Shown in pieces: positions 1 to 6,027 of a stretch of DNA of 6,074 nt; within the stretch, counting starts at the first letter, position 1; every line of letters starts with the position of its first letter. Source of the DNA: JAAYPI01 sp036734385 (GTDB lineage Bacteria > Bacteroidota > Bacteroidia > Bacteroidales > Paludibacteraceae); NCBI GenBank assembly GCA_036734385.1, contig DAIMYQ010000057.1, positions 1 to 6,074 on the forward strand. The letters are read 5' to 3'. Made by a program: the position numbers and the translations under genes. Under the pieces are notes generated by a model that was not told the origin of the DNA, did no database searches, and worked only from the letters and a program-made list of their open reading frames with translations.

Positions 1-56
1 CTTAAATGTTTTCACAACGGAATAATCCTTATTGTGATTTGCTTCAAAAATTGTAT
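1..56 (-). ncRNA. tracrRNA, 5' part (3' end lies beyond the left edge)
   Basis: This is the trans-activating RNA that pairs with crRNA repeats and loads Cas9. Read on the minus strand, the first ~26 nt are the anti-repeat. Next comes CACAATAAGGATTATTCC, where GGA/TCC can form a short nexus-like hairpin, and then GTTGTGAAAACATTTAAG up to the window edge. The ACAATAAGG junction after the anti-repeat resembles the one I recall from Neisseria meningitidis type II-C tracrRNA. The position beside cas9 and a promoter placed just upstream on the same strand support the call. The start near 52-56 is inferred from that promoter. The terminator hairpins expected at the 3' end are not in the window, so the length is unknown. 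Confidence 0.85.
31..56 (-). other. tracrRNA anti-repeat
   Basis: On the plus strand this segment reads almost like the 5' half of the CRISPR repeat on the minus strand. An 11-nt block TTGTGATTTGC (32-42) is identical, followed by CTTC versus CTTTC, then five versus six A, then TTGTAT. As RNA, the minus strand pairs with the repeat over about 25 bp with two single-base bulges and a terminal G-U wobble at position 31. Pairing with the 5' half of the repeat is what fixes the crRNA direction as minus strand. Confidence 0.88.
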
Positions 57-58
57 GA

Positions 59-89
59 CAAAGATATGTAAAAAATAGTAGGATGCAAC
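59..89 (-). promoter_or_regulatory. tracrRNA promoter (Bacteroidota -33/-7 type)
   Basis: On the minus strand a GTTG (-33 element, 89-86) is followed after 19 nt by TATCTTTG (66-59), an exact match to the Bacteroidota -7 consensus TAnnTTTG. The expected start falls a few bases downstream, at about 52-56, just where the anti-repeat begins. Motif quality, spacing and placement agree. The transcription start itself is inferred. Confidence 0.65.
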
Positions 90-91
90 AC

Positions 92-121
92 TTGTTGAGC
101 TAAAATAAAAAATTAACTTTA
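92..121 (+). promoter_or_regulatory. candidate cas9 promoter
   Basis: TTG at 92-94, 19 nt, then TAACTTTA at 114-121, which matches TAnnTTTG at all but the last base. Transcription would begin near 126-128 and leave a leader of about 27 nt before the cas9 ATG. The -33 element lies only 3 bp from that of the divergent tracrRNA promoter. The match is weaker than for tracrRNA, so this is a candidate only. Confidence 0.42.
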
Positions 122-153
122 TCGCCTTTAATAATTGCTAAAAAGAGAATATT

Positions 154-3100
154 ATGAAGAAGATATTGGGATTGGATTTGGGATCGGCATCAATTGGCTG
201 GGCGTTAATTGAAGAAAGTGATAATAAAACATCTATTATTGGATTAGGAAGTAGAATCATCCCATACGAAGGAACAGAAGGTAAAGATTTTGCGAAAGGA
301 ACAGGGGAAAGCAGAAATTTTCTTCGGACAAAAGCCAGAACGGCACGAAAAGGCTACGACCGATACCAACTACGGAGAAAATATCTGGTTGATACTTTAG
401 TAAAAGCAAATATGTTTCCCGACGAGACATTAAAGAATCTGCCTAAAATAGAATTATGGACATTGCGGAATAAAGCTGTCTATTCTCAAATTACACTCAA
501 AGAACTTGGGCGCTTATTATTGTGGCTTAATCAAAAGCGTGGCTATAAAAGTAGCCGCAGCGATGCAAACTTAGGGAAAAAGGATACAGAATATGTAGCA
601 ACTGTAAAAAGCAGACACGAAAGAATTAAAGAGCTTAATCTGACCATCGGACAATATTTTTGTCAGGAATTATCCAATGATGCATTTTTCAAGGTAAAAG
701 AAAATATCTTTCCCCGCGAAGCCTATATTGAAGAATTTGATGCTATATGTAGTACTCAAAAGCAATTCTACCCCGAAACACTAACTGAAGAACTTATTTC
801 AAAACTTCGGAATGAAATTATTTACTATCAACGCCCTTTGAAATCGCAAAAAGGATTGGTTTCTGTATGTGAGTTTGAGGGTTTCTTGCGAACAGGAAAA
901 GATGGAAAAGAATACTTTGTTGGTCCGAAAGTAGCACCTAAAAGCTCTCCTATCTATCAACTTTCCAAAATGTGGGAGAATATCAATAACATCAAAGTCG
1001 GTTCAAGATCAGGTGGTTATGTTGAAATAACCCCTGAACAGAAACAAGCTATCTTTCAACATTTGGATAACAACGAAAAACTAACTGTTACAGACTTGTT
1101 GAAAATACTTCAACTCGACAAAAAGAATTGTTACATCAACAAGCAAATAGAAAAAGGATTGATCGGCAATATCACAAAACATGCCATTCGTCAGTGTCTT
1201 GGCGATTCAACCCAATACAATCAGCTTCTGACTTTGAATTTAAAAATAGTCGAAAACGACAAAAAAGGTTATCTTATTGATAAAAAGACAGGAGAAGTAT
1301 TAAACGAAAAGACGACTCAATATATTGATGCTAAAATCGAGCATGAACCTCTTTATCAGCTCTGGCACACCATCTATTCTATTCAGGATAAAAAGGAATG
1401 CAGCAATGCTTTGCAAACCAAATTTAGTATTGAACCAACTATAGCCGACAAATTAGCGGATATTGATTTCAGTAAACATGCTTTTGGGAACAAATCGGCA
1501 AAAGCTATTCGTAAGATTTTGCCATATTTGATGGAAGGTGATAAATACAGCGAAGCCATGAGCTATGCAGGTTTTGAACATTCGGATTCATTGACCAAAG
1601 ATGAAAATTTGAAACGGAAATTACTGGACACTTTAAAGCCAATTGAAAAGAATTCGCTTCGTCAACCCATTGTAGAAAAGATACTCAATCAAATGGTGAA
1701 TGTGGTGAATGCTATTATTGAAAAATACGGCAAACCAGATGAAATAAGAGTAGAACTTGCTCGTGAATTGAAACAAAGCAAAGAGGAACGCAATGAGGCA
1801 GATAAAGCTATGAGTAAACGGCAGCGTGAAAATGAGAACATTGCAAAACGTTTGGCAGAATACGGATTAAAGGCTACACGAAACAACATTATCAAATGGA
1901 GATTGTATGAAGAAATCGATAATGAAGAAAAGAAGCTGAATGCAGTTTGTATTTATTGTGGGCAACCCATTTCATTGACAGAAGCAATCAGAGGTAATGA
2001 TGTAGACATTGAACACATTATTCCAAAATCAAAACTTTTCGACGATTCGCAAAGCAATAAAACACTGGCTCACCGTCATTGCAACAAAAATAAAAACGAT
2101 ATGACAGCTTATGACTTTATGAAAAGTAAGCCAACAGAAATGTTTGAAGCTTATATCGAAAGGGTAAATTCATTGTATGCCAATTACGTGATAAATAGAA
2201 CTAAGCGAGATAAACTTTTAATGTCGGAAGATAAAATCCCTGATAATTTTATCGACCGCCAACTTCGCGAAAGCCAATATATTGCACGCAAAGCGAGAGA
2301 AATACTTCAAAGCATTTGTCATAATGTATGGGCAACAAGCGGAACGGTTACTGCCGAGCTCAGGCATTTATGGGGTTGGGATGATATAACTATGAATCTT
2401 CAGTTTGAAAAATACAAACAATTGGGATTAACCGAAATGGTGGAATGGGAAAGCGAACACGGTAAAAACAAACACCAGAAAGAAGTTATTTCCGGCTGGA
2501 CAAAACGGGACGATCATCGACACCATGCCATTGATGCATTAACTATTGCTTGTACTAAACAGGGATATATTCAACGATTCAATACGCTGAGTGCGGAAAA
2601 GACAAGGCAGGATATGTGGGCAGTTGTAGAGGAACGCTCTGTTACTTTCAATGAAAAACGATCGCTATTAGAAAAATACATTATCAGCGAGCAACCTATT
2701 GCAGTAGCAGAGGTTCAGGAGTCTGTAGCTAATATCTTGATCTCTTTTAAATCAGGTAAGAAAGTAGCAGTTCATGGAAAACGTAAAACAGGGAAACGTG
2801 GAAACAAAAAGGTAGTTCAAACTGGAATTATTATTCCACGAGGCTCACTACACGAAGAAGGTGTTTATGGGTCAATTAAACAATATAAGAAAGACACAAA
2901 AACTAATCAAATAAAGTTTGAAGATTATATTGTAAAGAAATACAAGCTTGGTGTCGGCTCACAAGGATTTCTTTTTAATGGAAAAGAAACATATGAGAAG
3001 AAAGAAAAAACAAATAAAAAGACTGGCGAAATGAGCATTGCGATTATTGACAAGATACAAAACGTTCTTGATTCAATAGTTGATAATGGAATAAGAATAG

Positions 3101-3840
3101 CAATCTTGAATAGATTAAATACCGGTTTTTCAAATGGAAGTGATTACAAAGATAATCCCAAGAAAGCATTAGAAAATTTGAAAGATTTAGAGAACAATCC
3201 AATCTGCCTCGATAAAAGTGGTAAAAGCCCCATTAAATCTGTTCGTTGTTTTACAGGATTATCTGCTGTAGTTCCTGTCAAAAAAGATGAAGACGGTAAA
3301 GATATTGGGTTCGTCAAACCAGGCAATAATCACCATATTGCTATCTATACAGACCATGATGGAAACAAGATAGAACATGTTTGTACATTTTGGCACGCTG
3401 TAGAACGAAAGAAATACGGAATTCCGGTAATTATTAAAGATGCATCCAAAGTTTGGGATAAGATACAAATGCAACCGGAAGGCACGTATCCAGAAAGTTT
3501 TCTCGAAAAACTACCCGATGTTCAATTAAAATTGGAACTAAGCATGCAACAAAATGAAATGTTTGCGTTGGGAATGGCAAGTGAAGATATTCAATTCGCA
3601 ATTGAGACGAATGATCACAAAACTATTAGTGAGAAATTGTATAGAGTGCAAAAGATGTCAATTATACCAAGTAGTGGTCAGCTTGATATTACTTTCAGAC
3701 ACCATTTAGAAACTCAACTTACGGATGATGCAAATGCAAAAAGCAGTAAAAGGTTTTTAAAAGCACAAAGCATTAATTCTTTATTTGGGTTAAATCCATA
3801 TAAACTCAAAATAGATCGTCTTGGCAATATTTCTCTATAG
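154..3840 (+). CDS. cas9: CRISPR-associated endonuclease Cas9, type II-C
   Basis: RNA-guided DNA endonuclease that cuts both strands of targets matched by crRNA:tracrRNA. Domains in order: RuvC-I at residues 1-20 (LGLDLG, Asp8); arginine-rich bridge helix ~52-80; alpha-helical REC lobe to ~500; RuvC-II at ~530-540 (IRVELAREL, Glu534); HNH at ~597-655 (VDIEHIIP with His621, metal-ligand Asn644); RuvC-III at ~786-800 (RHHAIDAL, His790/His791, Asp794); then a WED/PAM-interacting region with PRGSLHEEGVYG (895-906). All catalytic positions are present, so the nuclease looks active. Cys599/Cys602 and His640/Cys643 could form a zinc site in HNH. At 1228 residues it is shorter than the ~1400-residue Cas9 proteins of some Bacteroides. 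The ATG at 154 is favoured because RuvC-I begins directly after it. There is no strong Shine-Dalgarno, only an A-rich leader. It is separated from cas1 by a transposase cassette. Type II-C follows from the cas9-cas1-cas2 gene set without csn2 or cas4. The PAM cannot be read from sequence. Confidence 0.97.
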   Translation: MKKILGLDLGSASIGWALIEESDNKTSIIGLGSRIIPYEGTEGKDFAKGTGESRNFLRTKARTARKGYDRYQLRRKYLVDTLVKANMFPDETLKNLPKIELWTLRNKAVYSQITLKELGRLLLWLNQKRGYKSSRSDANLGKKDTEYVATVKSRHERIKELNLTIGQYFCQELSNDAFFKVKENIFPREAYIEEFDAICSTQKQFYPETLTEELISKLRNEIIYYQRPLKSQKGLVSVCEFEGFLRTGKDGKEYFVGPKVAPKSSPIYQLSKMWENINNIKVGSRSGGYVEITPEQKQAIFQHLDNNEKLTVTDLLKILQLDKKNCYINKQIEKGLIGNITKHAIRQCLGDSTQYNQLLTLNLKIVENDKKGYLIDKKTGEVLNEKTTQYIDAKIEHEPLYQLWHTIYSIQDKKECSNALQTKFSIEPTIADKLADIDFSKHAFGNKSAKAIRKILPYLMEGDKYSEAMSYAGFEHSDSLTKDENLKRKLLDTLKPIEKNSLRQPIVEKILNQMVNVVNAIIEKYGKPDEIRVELARELKQSKEERNEADKAMSKRQRENENIAKRLAEYGLKATRNNIIKWRLYEEIDNEEKKLNAVCIYCGQPISLTEAIRGNDVDIEHIIPKSKLFDDSQSNKTLAHRHCNKNKNDMTAYDFMKSKPTEMFEAYIERVNSLYANYVINRTKRDKLLMSEDKIPDNFIDRQLRESQYIARKAREILQSICHNVWATSGTVTAELRHLWGWDDITMNLQFEKYKQLGLTEMVEWESEHGKNKHQKEVISGWTKRDDHRHHAIDALTIACTKQGYIQRFNTLSAEKTRQDMWAVVEERSVTFNEKRSLLEKYIISEQPIAVAEVQESVANILISFKSGKKVAVHGKRKTGKRGNKKVVQTGIIIPRGSLHEEGVYGSIKQYKKDTKTNQIKFEDYIVKKYKLGVGSQGFLFNGKETYEKKEKTNKKTGEMSIAIIDKIQNVLDSIVDNGIRIAILNRLNTGFSNGSDYKDNPKKALENLKDLENNPICLDKSGKSPIKSVRCFTGLSAVVPVKKDEDGKDIGFVKPGNNHHIAIYTDHDGNKIEHVCTFWHAVERKKYGIPVIIKDASKVWDKIQMQPEGTYPESFLEKLPDVQLKLELSMQQNEMFALGMASEDIQFAIETNDHKTISEKLYRVQKMSIIPSSGQLDITFRHHLETQLTDDANAKSSKRFLKAQSINSLFGLNPYKLKIDRLGNISL

Positions 3841-3846
3841 TCGTTC

Positions 3847-3881
3847 AATCTTTTCCAACGTTTAGAACTTTGGAAAAGATT
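3847..3881. repeat. REP-like palindrome, imperfect copy, just after cas9
   Basis: A 35-nt inverted repeat beginning 6 nt after the cas9 stop. The outer 12 bp (AATCTTTTCCAA with TTGGAAAAGATT) pair perfectly. One C/T mismatch, three further pairs and a 3-nt loop (TAG) follow. The core CTTTTCCAA...TTTGGAAAAG is shared with the palindrome inside the transposase gene, so this looks like a member of a repeat family and not just a terminator. No T-tract follows. A role in slowing transcription between cas9 and cas1 is possible but unproven. Confidence 0.75.
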
Positions 3882-4153
3882 ATTAAATCAACTAACAAAG
3901 AATCTAAAGAAATCAAACGGTGGAAAAATTGCAACCAAATCGTACCTATCATATTTTCAATCATGCCAATGGGTTTGAAAATATATTTACCGAGGACGAG
4001 AATTATCGGTTTTTCATAGATAAATATAAGCAGTATATTTTACCCATTGCCGAAACATACGCATACTGTCTGTTGCCTAATCATTTCCATTTAGTAGTAA
4101 GGATTCGGCGTAAAGAAGTTATAGAAGAGTTGATTCGTATCGTTGATAATTCT

Positions 4154-4186
4154 AACTTTTCCAAAGTTTGAAACTTTGGAAAAGTT
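4154..4186. repeat. REP-like palindrome, perfect 33 bp, inside the transposase gene
   Basis: AACTTTTCCAAAGTTT, one central G, then the exact reverse complement AAACTTTGGAAAAGTT. The 33 bp equal eleven codons and begin at a codon boundary, so the element keeps the transposase frame but places TGA across its centre. It is the best-preserved member of the palindrome family seen here. As single-stranded DNA or RNA it would fold into a 16-bp hairpin. Confidence 0.9.
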
Positions 4187-4219
4187 GAATCAGTTGGATC
4201 GGTTGAGCGGGTTGGAACT
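4184..4219 (+). repeat. 9-bp degenerate tandem repeat, four units
   Basis: Four consecutive nonamers, GTTGAATCA, GTTGGATCG, GTTGAGCGG and GTTGGAACT, start in the last three bases of the palindrome and stay in the transposase frame. They encode Val-Glu-Ser, Val-Gly-Ser, Val-Glu-Arg and Val-Gly-Thr. The array forms most of the linker between the HUH half and the tyrosine helix. Confidence 0.7.
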
Positions 4220-4582
4220 ATTGAATACTATATTTCCAAGCAATTCGCTAATTTCTTTAGTTGTTATACCCAATCGTTCAACAAAGTAAATAAACGAAAA
4301 GGTTCACTTTTCCTAAAAAACTTTCGCCGAGAGTTGATTGATAACAAAGACTATTTTCTGAATGCTGTTATCTATACCCATCGAAATCCTGTACATCACG
4401 CTTTTTGTGATAGATACAACGATTGGAGTTACACCTTATTTTGCGAAATAAAAGAACATAGTAGTCAGGTTATTGAAGTAGATAAATTACTCCGCATGTT
4501 TGGAGGTATAGAATCCTTTGTCGACTTACATGAACAATCTGCTGAGAGATTTCGGCAGTCGTTACTAGTTGACTTGTAGTTA

Positions 4583-4594
4583 TTTGGAAAAGTT
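4583..4594 (+). repeat. single arm of the REP-like palindrome
   Basis: TTTGGAAAAGTT is identical to the right-hand arm of the palindrome at 4154-4186. It lies 3 nt after the end of the transposase frame and 29 nt before cas1. No matching left arm is present. With the copy at 3847-3881 it brackets the transposase gene. Confidence 0.5.
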
Positions 4595-4623
4595 AAATAA
4601 AACCAATTCAAATACAAACTAAA

Positions 4624-5541
4624 ATGATTAAACGCACCCTTTATTTTGGAAACCCAACCTATTTGAGCATGAAGGACTCACAGTTGGTTATTCATCTACC
4701 CGAAGCAAACGGAATGGATGATAAAACGGGAAAGAATACCATTCCGATTGAAGATATTGGTGTCGTTTTACTCGATCACAAACAGATAACCATTACCCAT
4801 GGATTATTGGAAGCATTGTTGGCTAATAATACAGCTGTAATTACTTGCGATAGTAATCGTATGCCCGTCGGGTTGTTGCTCCCATTAAGTGGAAATACCA
4901 TTCAGAGTGAACGTTTTCAATCCCAAATTGATGCCTCCCTCCCACTCCAAAAACAATTGTGGCAACAAACCATGCAAGCAAAAATTGCCAATCAGGCTTA
5001 TGTTTTGAACAAAACACGGGGTACAGTGGTAAAAAACATGTTAGCTTGGGTAGATGGCGTAAAAAGCGGTGACAGTGATAATTTGGAAGCACGTGCGGCA
5101 GCCTATTATTGGGCAAATCTTTTCCCAAATATTCCGAATTTCCGCAGAGACCGTGAAGGAATTCCACCGAATAACCTGTTAAATTATGGTTATGCCATTC
5201 TTCGGGCTATTGTGGCTCGTGCATTGGTAGGAAGTGGTTTATTACCCACATTTGGCATACATCATCATAACCGCTATAATGCCTATTGTTTGGCTGATGA
5301 TATTATGGAACCATACCGACCTTTCGTAGATAAATTGATAGTAGAAATAGTCGATAGTGGTGAAAATATGGTTGATTTATCAAAGCCACTTAAAACAAAA
5401 CTGCTAAATATTCCTGTTGTAGATGTGTGTATTAACGGTCAAAGAAGTCCGTTGATGGTAGCCGTTGCACAAACTACCGCATCATTAGCGAAATGTTATA
5501 GTGGAGAAATTCGACGAATTGTTTATCCTGAATTTCCATAA
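4624..5541 (+). CDS. cas1: CRISPR integrase Cas1, type II
   Basis: Metal-dependent DNA integrase. With Cas2 it captures protospacers and inserts them at the leader end of the array. The 305 residues match the usual size for type II Cas1. The N-terminal beta domain (to ~75) contains IEDIGVVLLDHKQITIT. The helical catalytic domain carries Glu155 in NLEARAAAYYW, His214 in GIHHHNRYN, and the acidic cluster LADDIMEPYRP (225-229). These correspond to the three metal-binding positions of the family, so it looks active. The ATG at 4624 is preceded by an A-rich leader, and translation directly gives the canonical MIKRTLYFGNP start. No good TAnnTTTG box is visible between the transposase frame and this start. 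It may therefore depend on read-through from upstream, or on a promoter I do not recognise. cas2 follows after 45 nt, probably on the same transcript. Confidence 0.96.
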   Translation: MIKRTLYFGNPTYLSMKDSQLVIHLPEANGMDDKTGKNTIPIEDIGVVLLDHKQITITHGLLEALLANNTAVITCDSNRMPVGLLLPLSGNTIQSERFQSQIDASLPLQKQLWQQTMQAKIANQAYVLNKTRGTVVKNMLAWVDGVKSGDSDNLEARAAAYYWANLFPNIPNFRRDREGIPPNNLLNYGYAILRAIVARALVGSGLLPTFGIHHHNRYNAYCLADDIMEPYRPFVDKLIVEIVDSGENMVDLSKPLKTKLLNIPVVDVCINGQRSPLMVAVAQTTASLAKCYSGEIRRIVYPEFP

Positions 5542-5586
5542 AAGACGATTCTTGGCTTTGAGTTGTGAAAGATTTGGAACAATAAT

Positions 5587-5919
5587 ATGGAACGATTAAG
5601 CGAATATAGAATTATGTGGGTATTGGTTCTATTCGATTTGCCAACCGAAACGAAAAAGGAGAAAAAGGCATACACCGATTTCCGCAAGAAACTGGTCAAC
5701 GATGGTTTTACCATGTTTCAGTTTTCCATATATCTACGACATTGTCCGAGTCGTGAAAATGCCGAAGTTCATATTAAACGGGTTAAAAGCTACCTTCCGG
5801 AAGTCGGGCAAATTGGTGTTTTATGTATAACGGATAAACAATTCGGACAAATGGAGTTATTTCAAGGAAAAAAGGAAAAGCCTGTCAATACACCCTACCA
5901 ACAATTAGAACTTTTTTAG
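5587..5919 (+). CDS. cas2: CRISPR adaptation protein Cas2, type II
   Basis: Structural partner of Cas1. A Cas2 dimer bridges two Cas1 dimers in the spacer integration complex. The 110-residue protein has the ferredoxin-like fold signatures MWVLVLFDLPTE (10-21, Asp17), FQFSIYLRHCP (44-54) and a late strand GQIGVLCITDKQFG (74-87). The ATG at 5587 adds nine residues (MERLSEYRI) before the first strand, a short extension I recall as usual in type II-C relatives, so I prefer it to Met10. After the fold, a lysine-rich and probably disordered tail (~94-104) ends in QQLELF. The pentapeptide QLELF fits the bacterial sliding-clamp-binding consensus QL[S/D]LF with one conservative change. No strong ribosome binding site is visible. 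The gene is probably cotranscribed with cas1 and is followed after 3 nt by a terminator. Confidence 0.95.
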   Translation: MERLSEYRIMWVLVLFDLPTETKKEKKAYTDFRKKLVNDGFTMFQFSIYLRHCPSRENAEVHIKRVKSYLPEVGQIGVLCITDKQFGQMELFQGKKEKPVNTPYQQLELF

Positions 5920-5922
5920 AAA

Positions 5923-5952
5923 CAAAAATCCCGCTTGTAAGGCGGGATTTTG
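5923..5952. terminator. bidirectional intrinsic terminator between cas2 and the CRISPR array
   Basis: A 10-bp perfect stem (AAAATCCCGC, 5925-5934, with GCGGGATTTT, 5942-5951) closes a 7-nt loop. An A-run on the left and TTTTGTTT on the right give a T-rich tail on either strand. On plus it would end the cas1-cas2 transcript. On minus it would stop transcripts coming from the array. Between it and the first repeat (5953-6027) I find no gene, spacer-like unit or second repeat. Confidence 0.88.
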
Positions 5953-6027
5953 TTTGAATAAACAACTCATTTTTTAATTCTAAAAGCTGAGATAACTCAT
6001 TGACTGATTACAATTTACACACATCGT

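Larger units (their letters stand above)
3920..4579 (+). pseudogene. REP-associated-type tyrosine (Y1/HUH) transposase, interrupted by an in-frame TGA
   Basis: One reading frame of 219 codon positions broken only at codon 84 (TGA, 4169-4171). Translation from the GTG at 3920 gives MEKLQPNRTYHIFNHANG, a typical start for Bacteroidota transposases of the IS200-like Transposase_17 group. The HUH metal-binding motif is LLPNHFHLVV (His55, His57). After the stop, the same frame continues through YYISKQFANFFSCYTQSFNK, where Tyr116 is the likely nucleophile, then KGSLFLKNFRREL and IYTHRNPVHHAF, all family hallmarks. Such enzymes nick single-stranded DNA at REP-type hairpins. The stop lies at the centre of a perfect palindrome in the variable linker between the HUH and Tyr halves. 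As written, the product would be an 83-residue fragment without the catalytic Tyr. A downstream TTG at 4334 would give only a C-terminal fragment. The gene is inserted between cas9 and cas1 and is not a Cas component by family. Single-copy RAYT-like status versus IS200/IS605 origin is inferred. Confidence 0.82.

Noticed and set aside
31..75. tracrRNA transcribed on the plus strand into the cas9 leader.
   Set aside because: On plus it would pair with the 3' half of the repeat in the wrong register, no AAGG-type nexus would follow, and it would run into cas9. The minus strand has promoter, anti-repeat and nexus in the right order.
3847..3881. An ordinary intrinsic terminator of cas9.
   Set aside because: It lacks a T-tract, is AT-rich at its base, and shares its core with the palindrome inside the transposase, so a REP-like repeat is the better call. 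Partial termination remains possible.
4169..4171. The TGA in the transposase might be a recoded sense codon (UGA = Gly or Trp code).
   Set aside because: cas9, cas1 and cas2 together have over 1600 codons with no in-frame TGA. A recoding genome would be expected to use it there. A genuine stop in a decayed gene is simpler.
4334..4579. A separate small gene starting at TTG 4334.
   Set aside because: It is in the same frame as the fragment at 3920-4171, with no stop between 4172 and 4334, and its protein is the C-terminal part of the same transposase family.
4841..5167. Minus-strand open frames such as this one over cas1 and shorter ones over cas9 and cas2.
   Set aside because: They lie fully or mostly opposite clear cas genes, show no recognisable domain, and have no promoter or leader of their own.
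5951..5997. A second, degenerate repeat one spacer-length to the left of the repeat at 6028.
   Set aside because: Only a loose TGTTTGAATAAA resemblance to the repeat end. The rest does not align, and the segment overlaps the terminator.
5953..6027. CRISPR leader between cas2 and the first repeat.
   Set aside because: It is only 75 nt long, has no clear promoter toward the array, and the crRNA direction inferred from tracrRNA places the leader at the opposite end.
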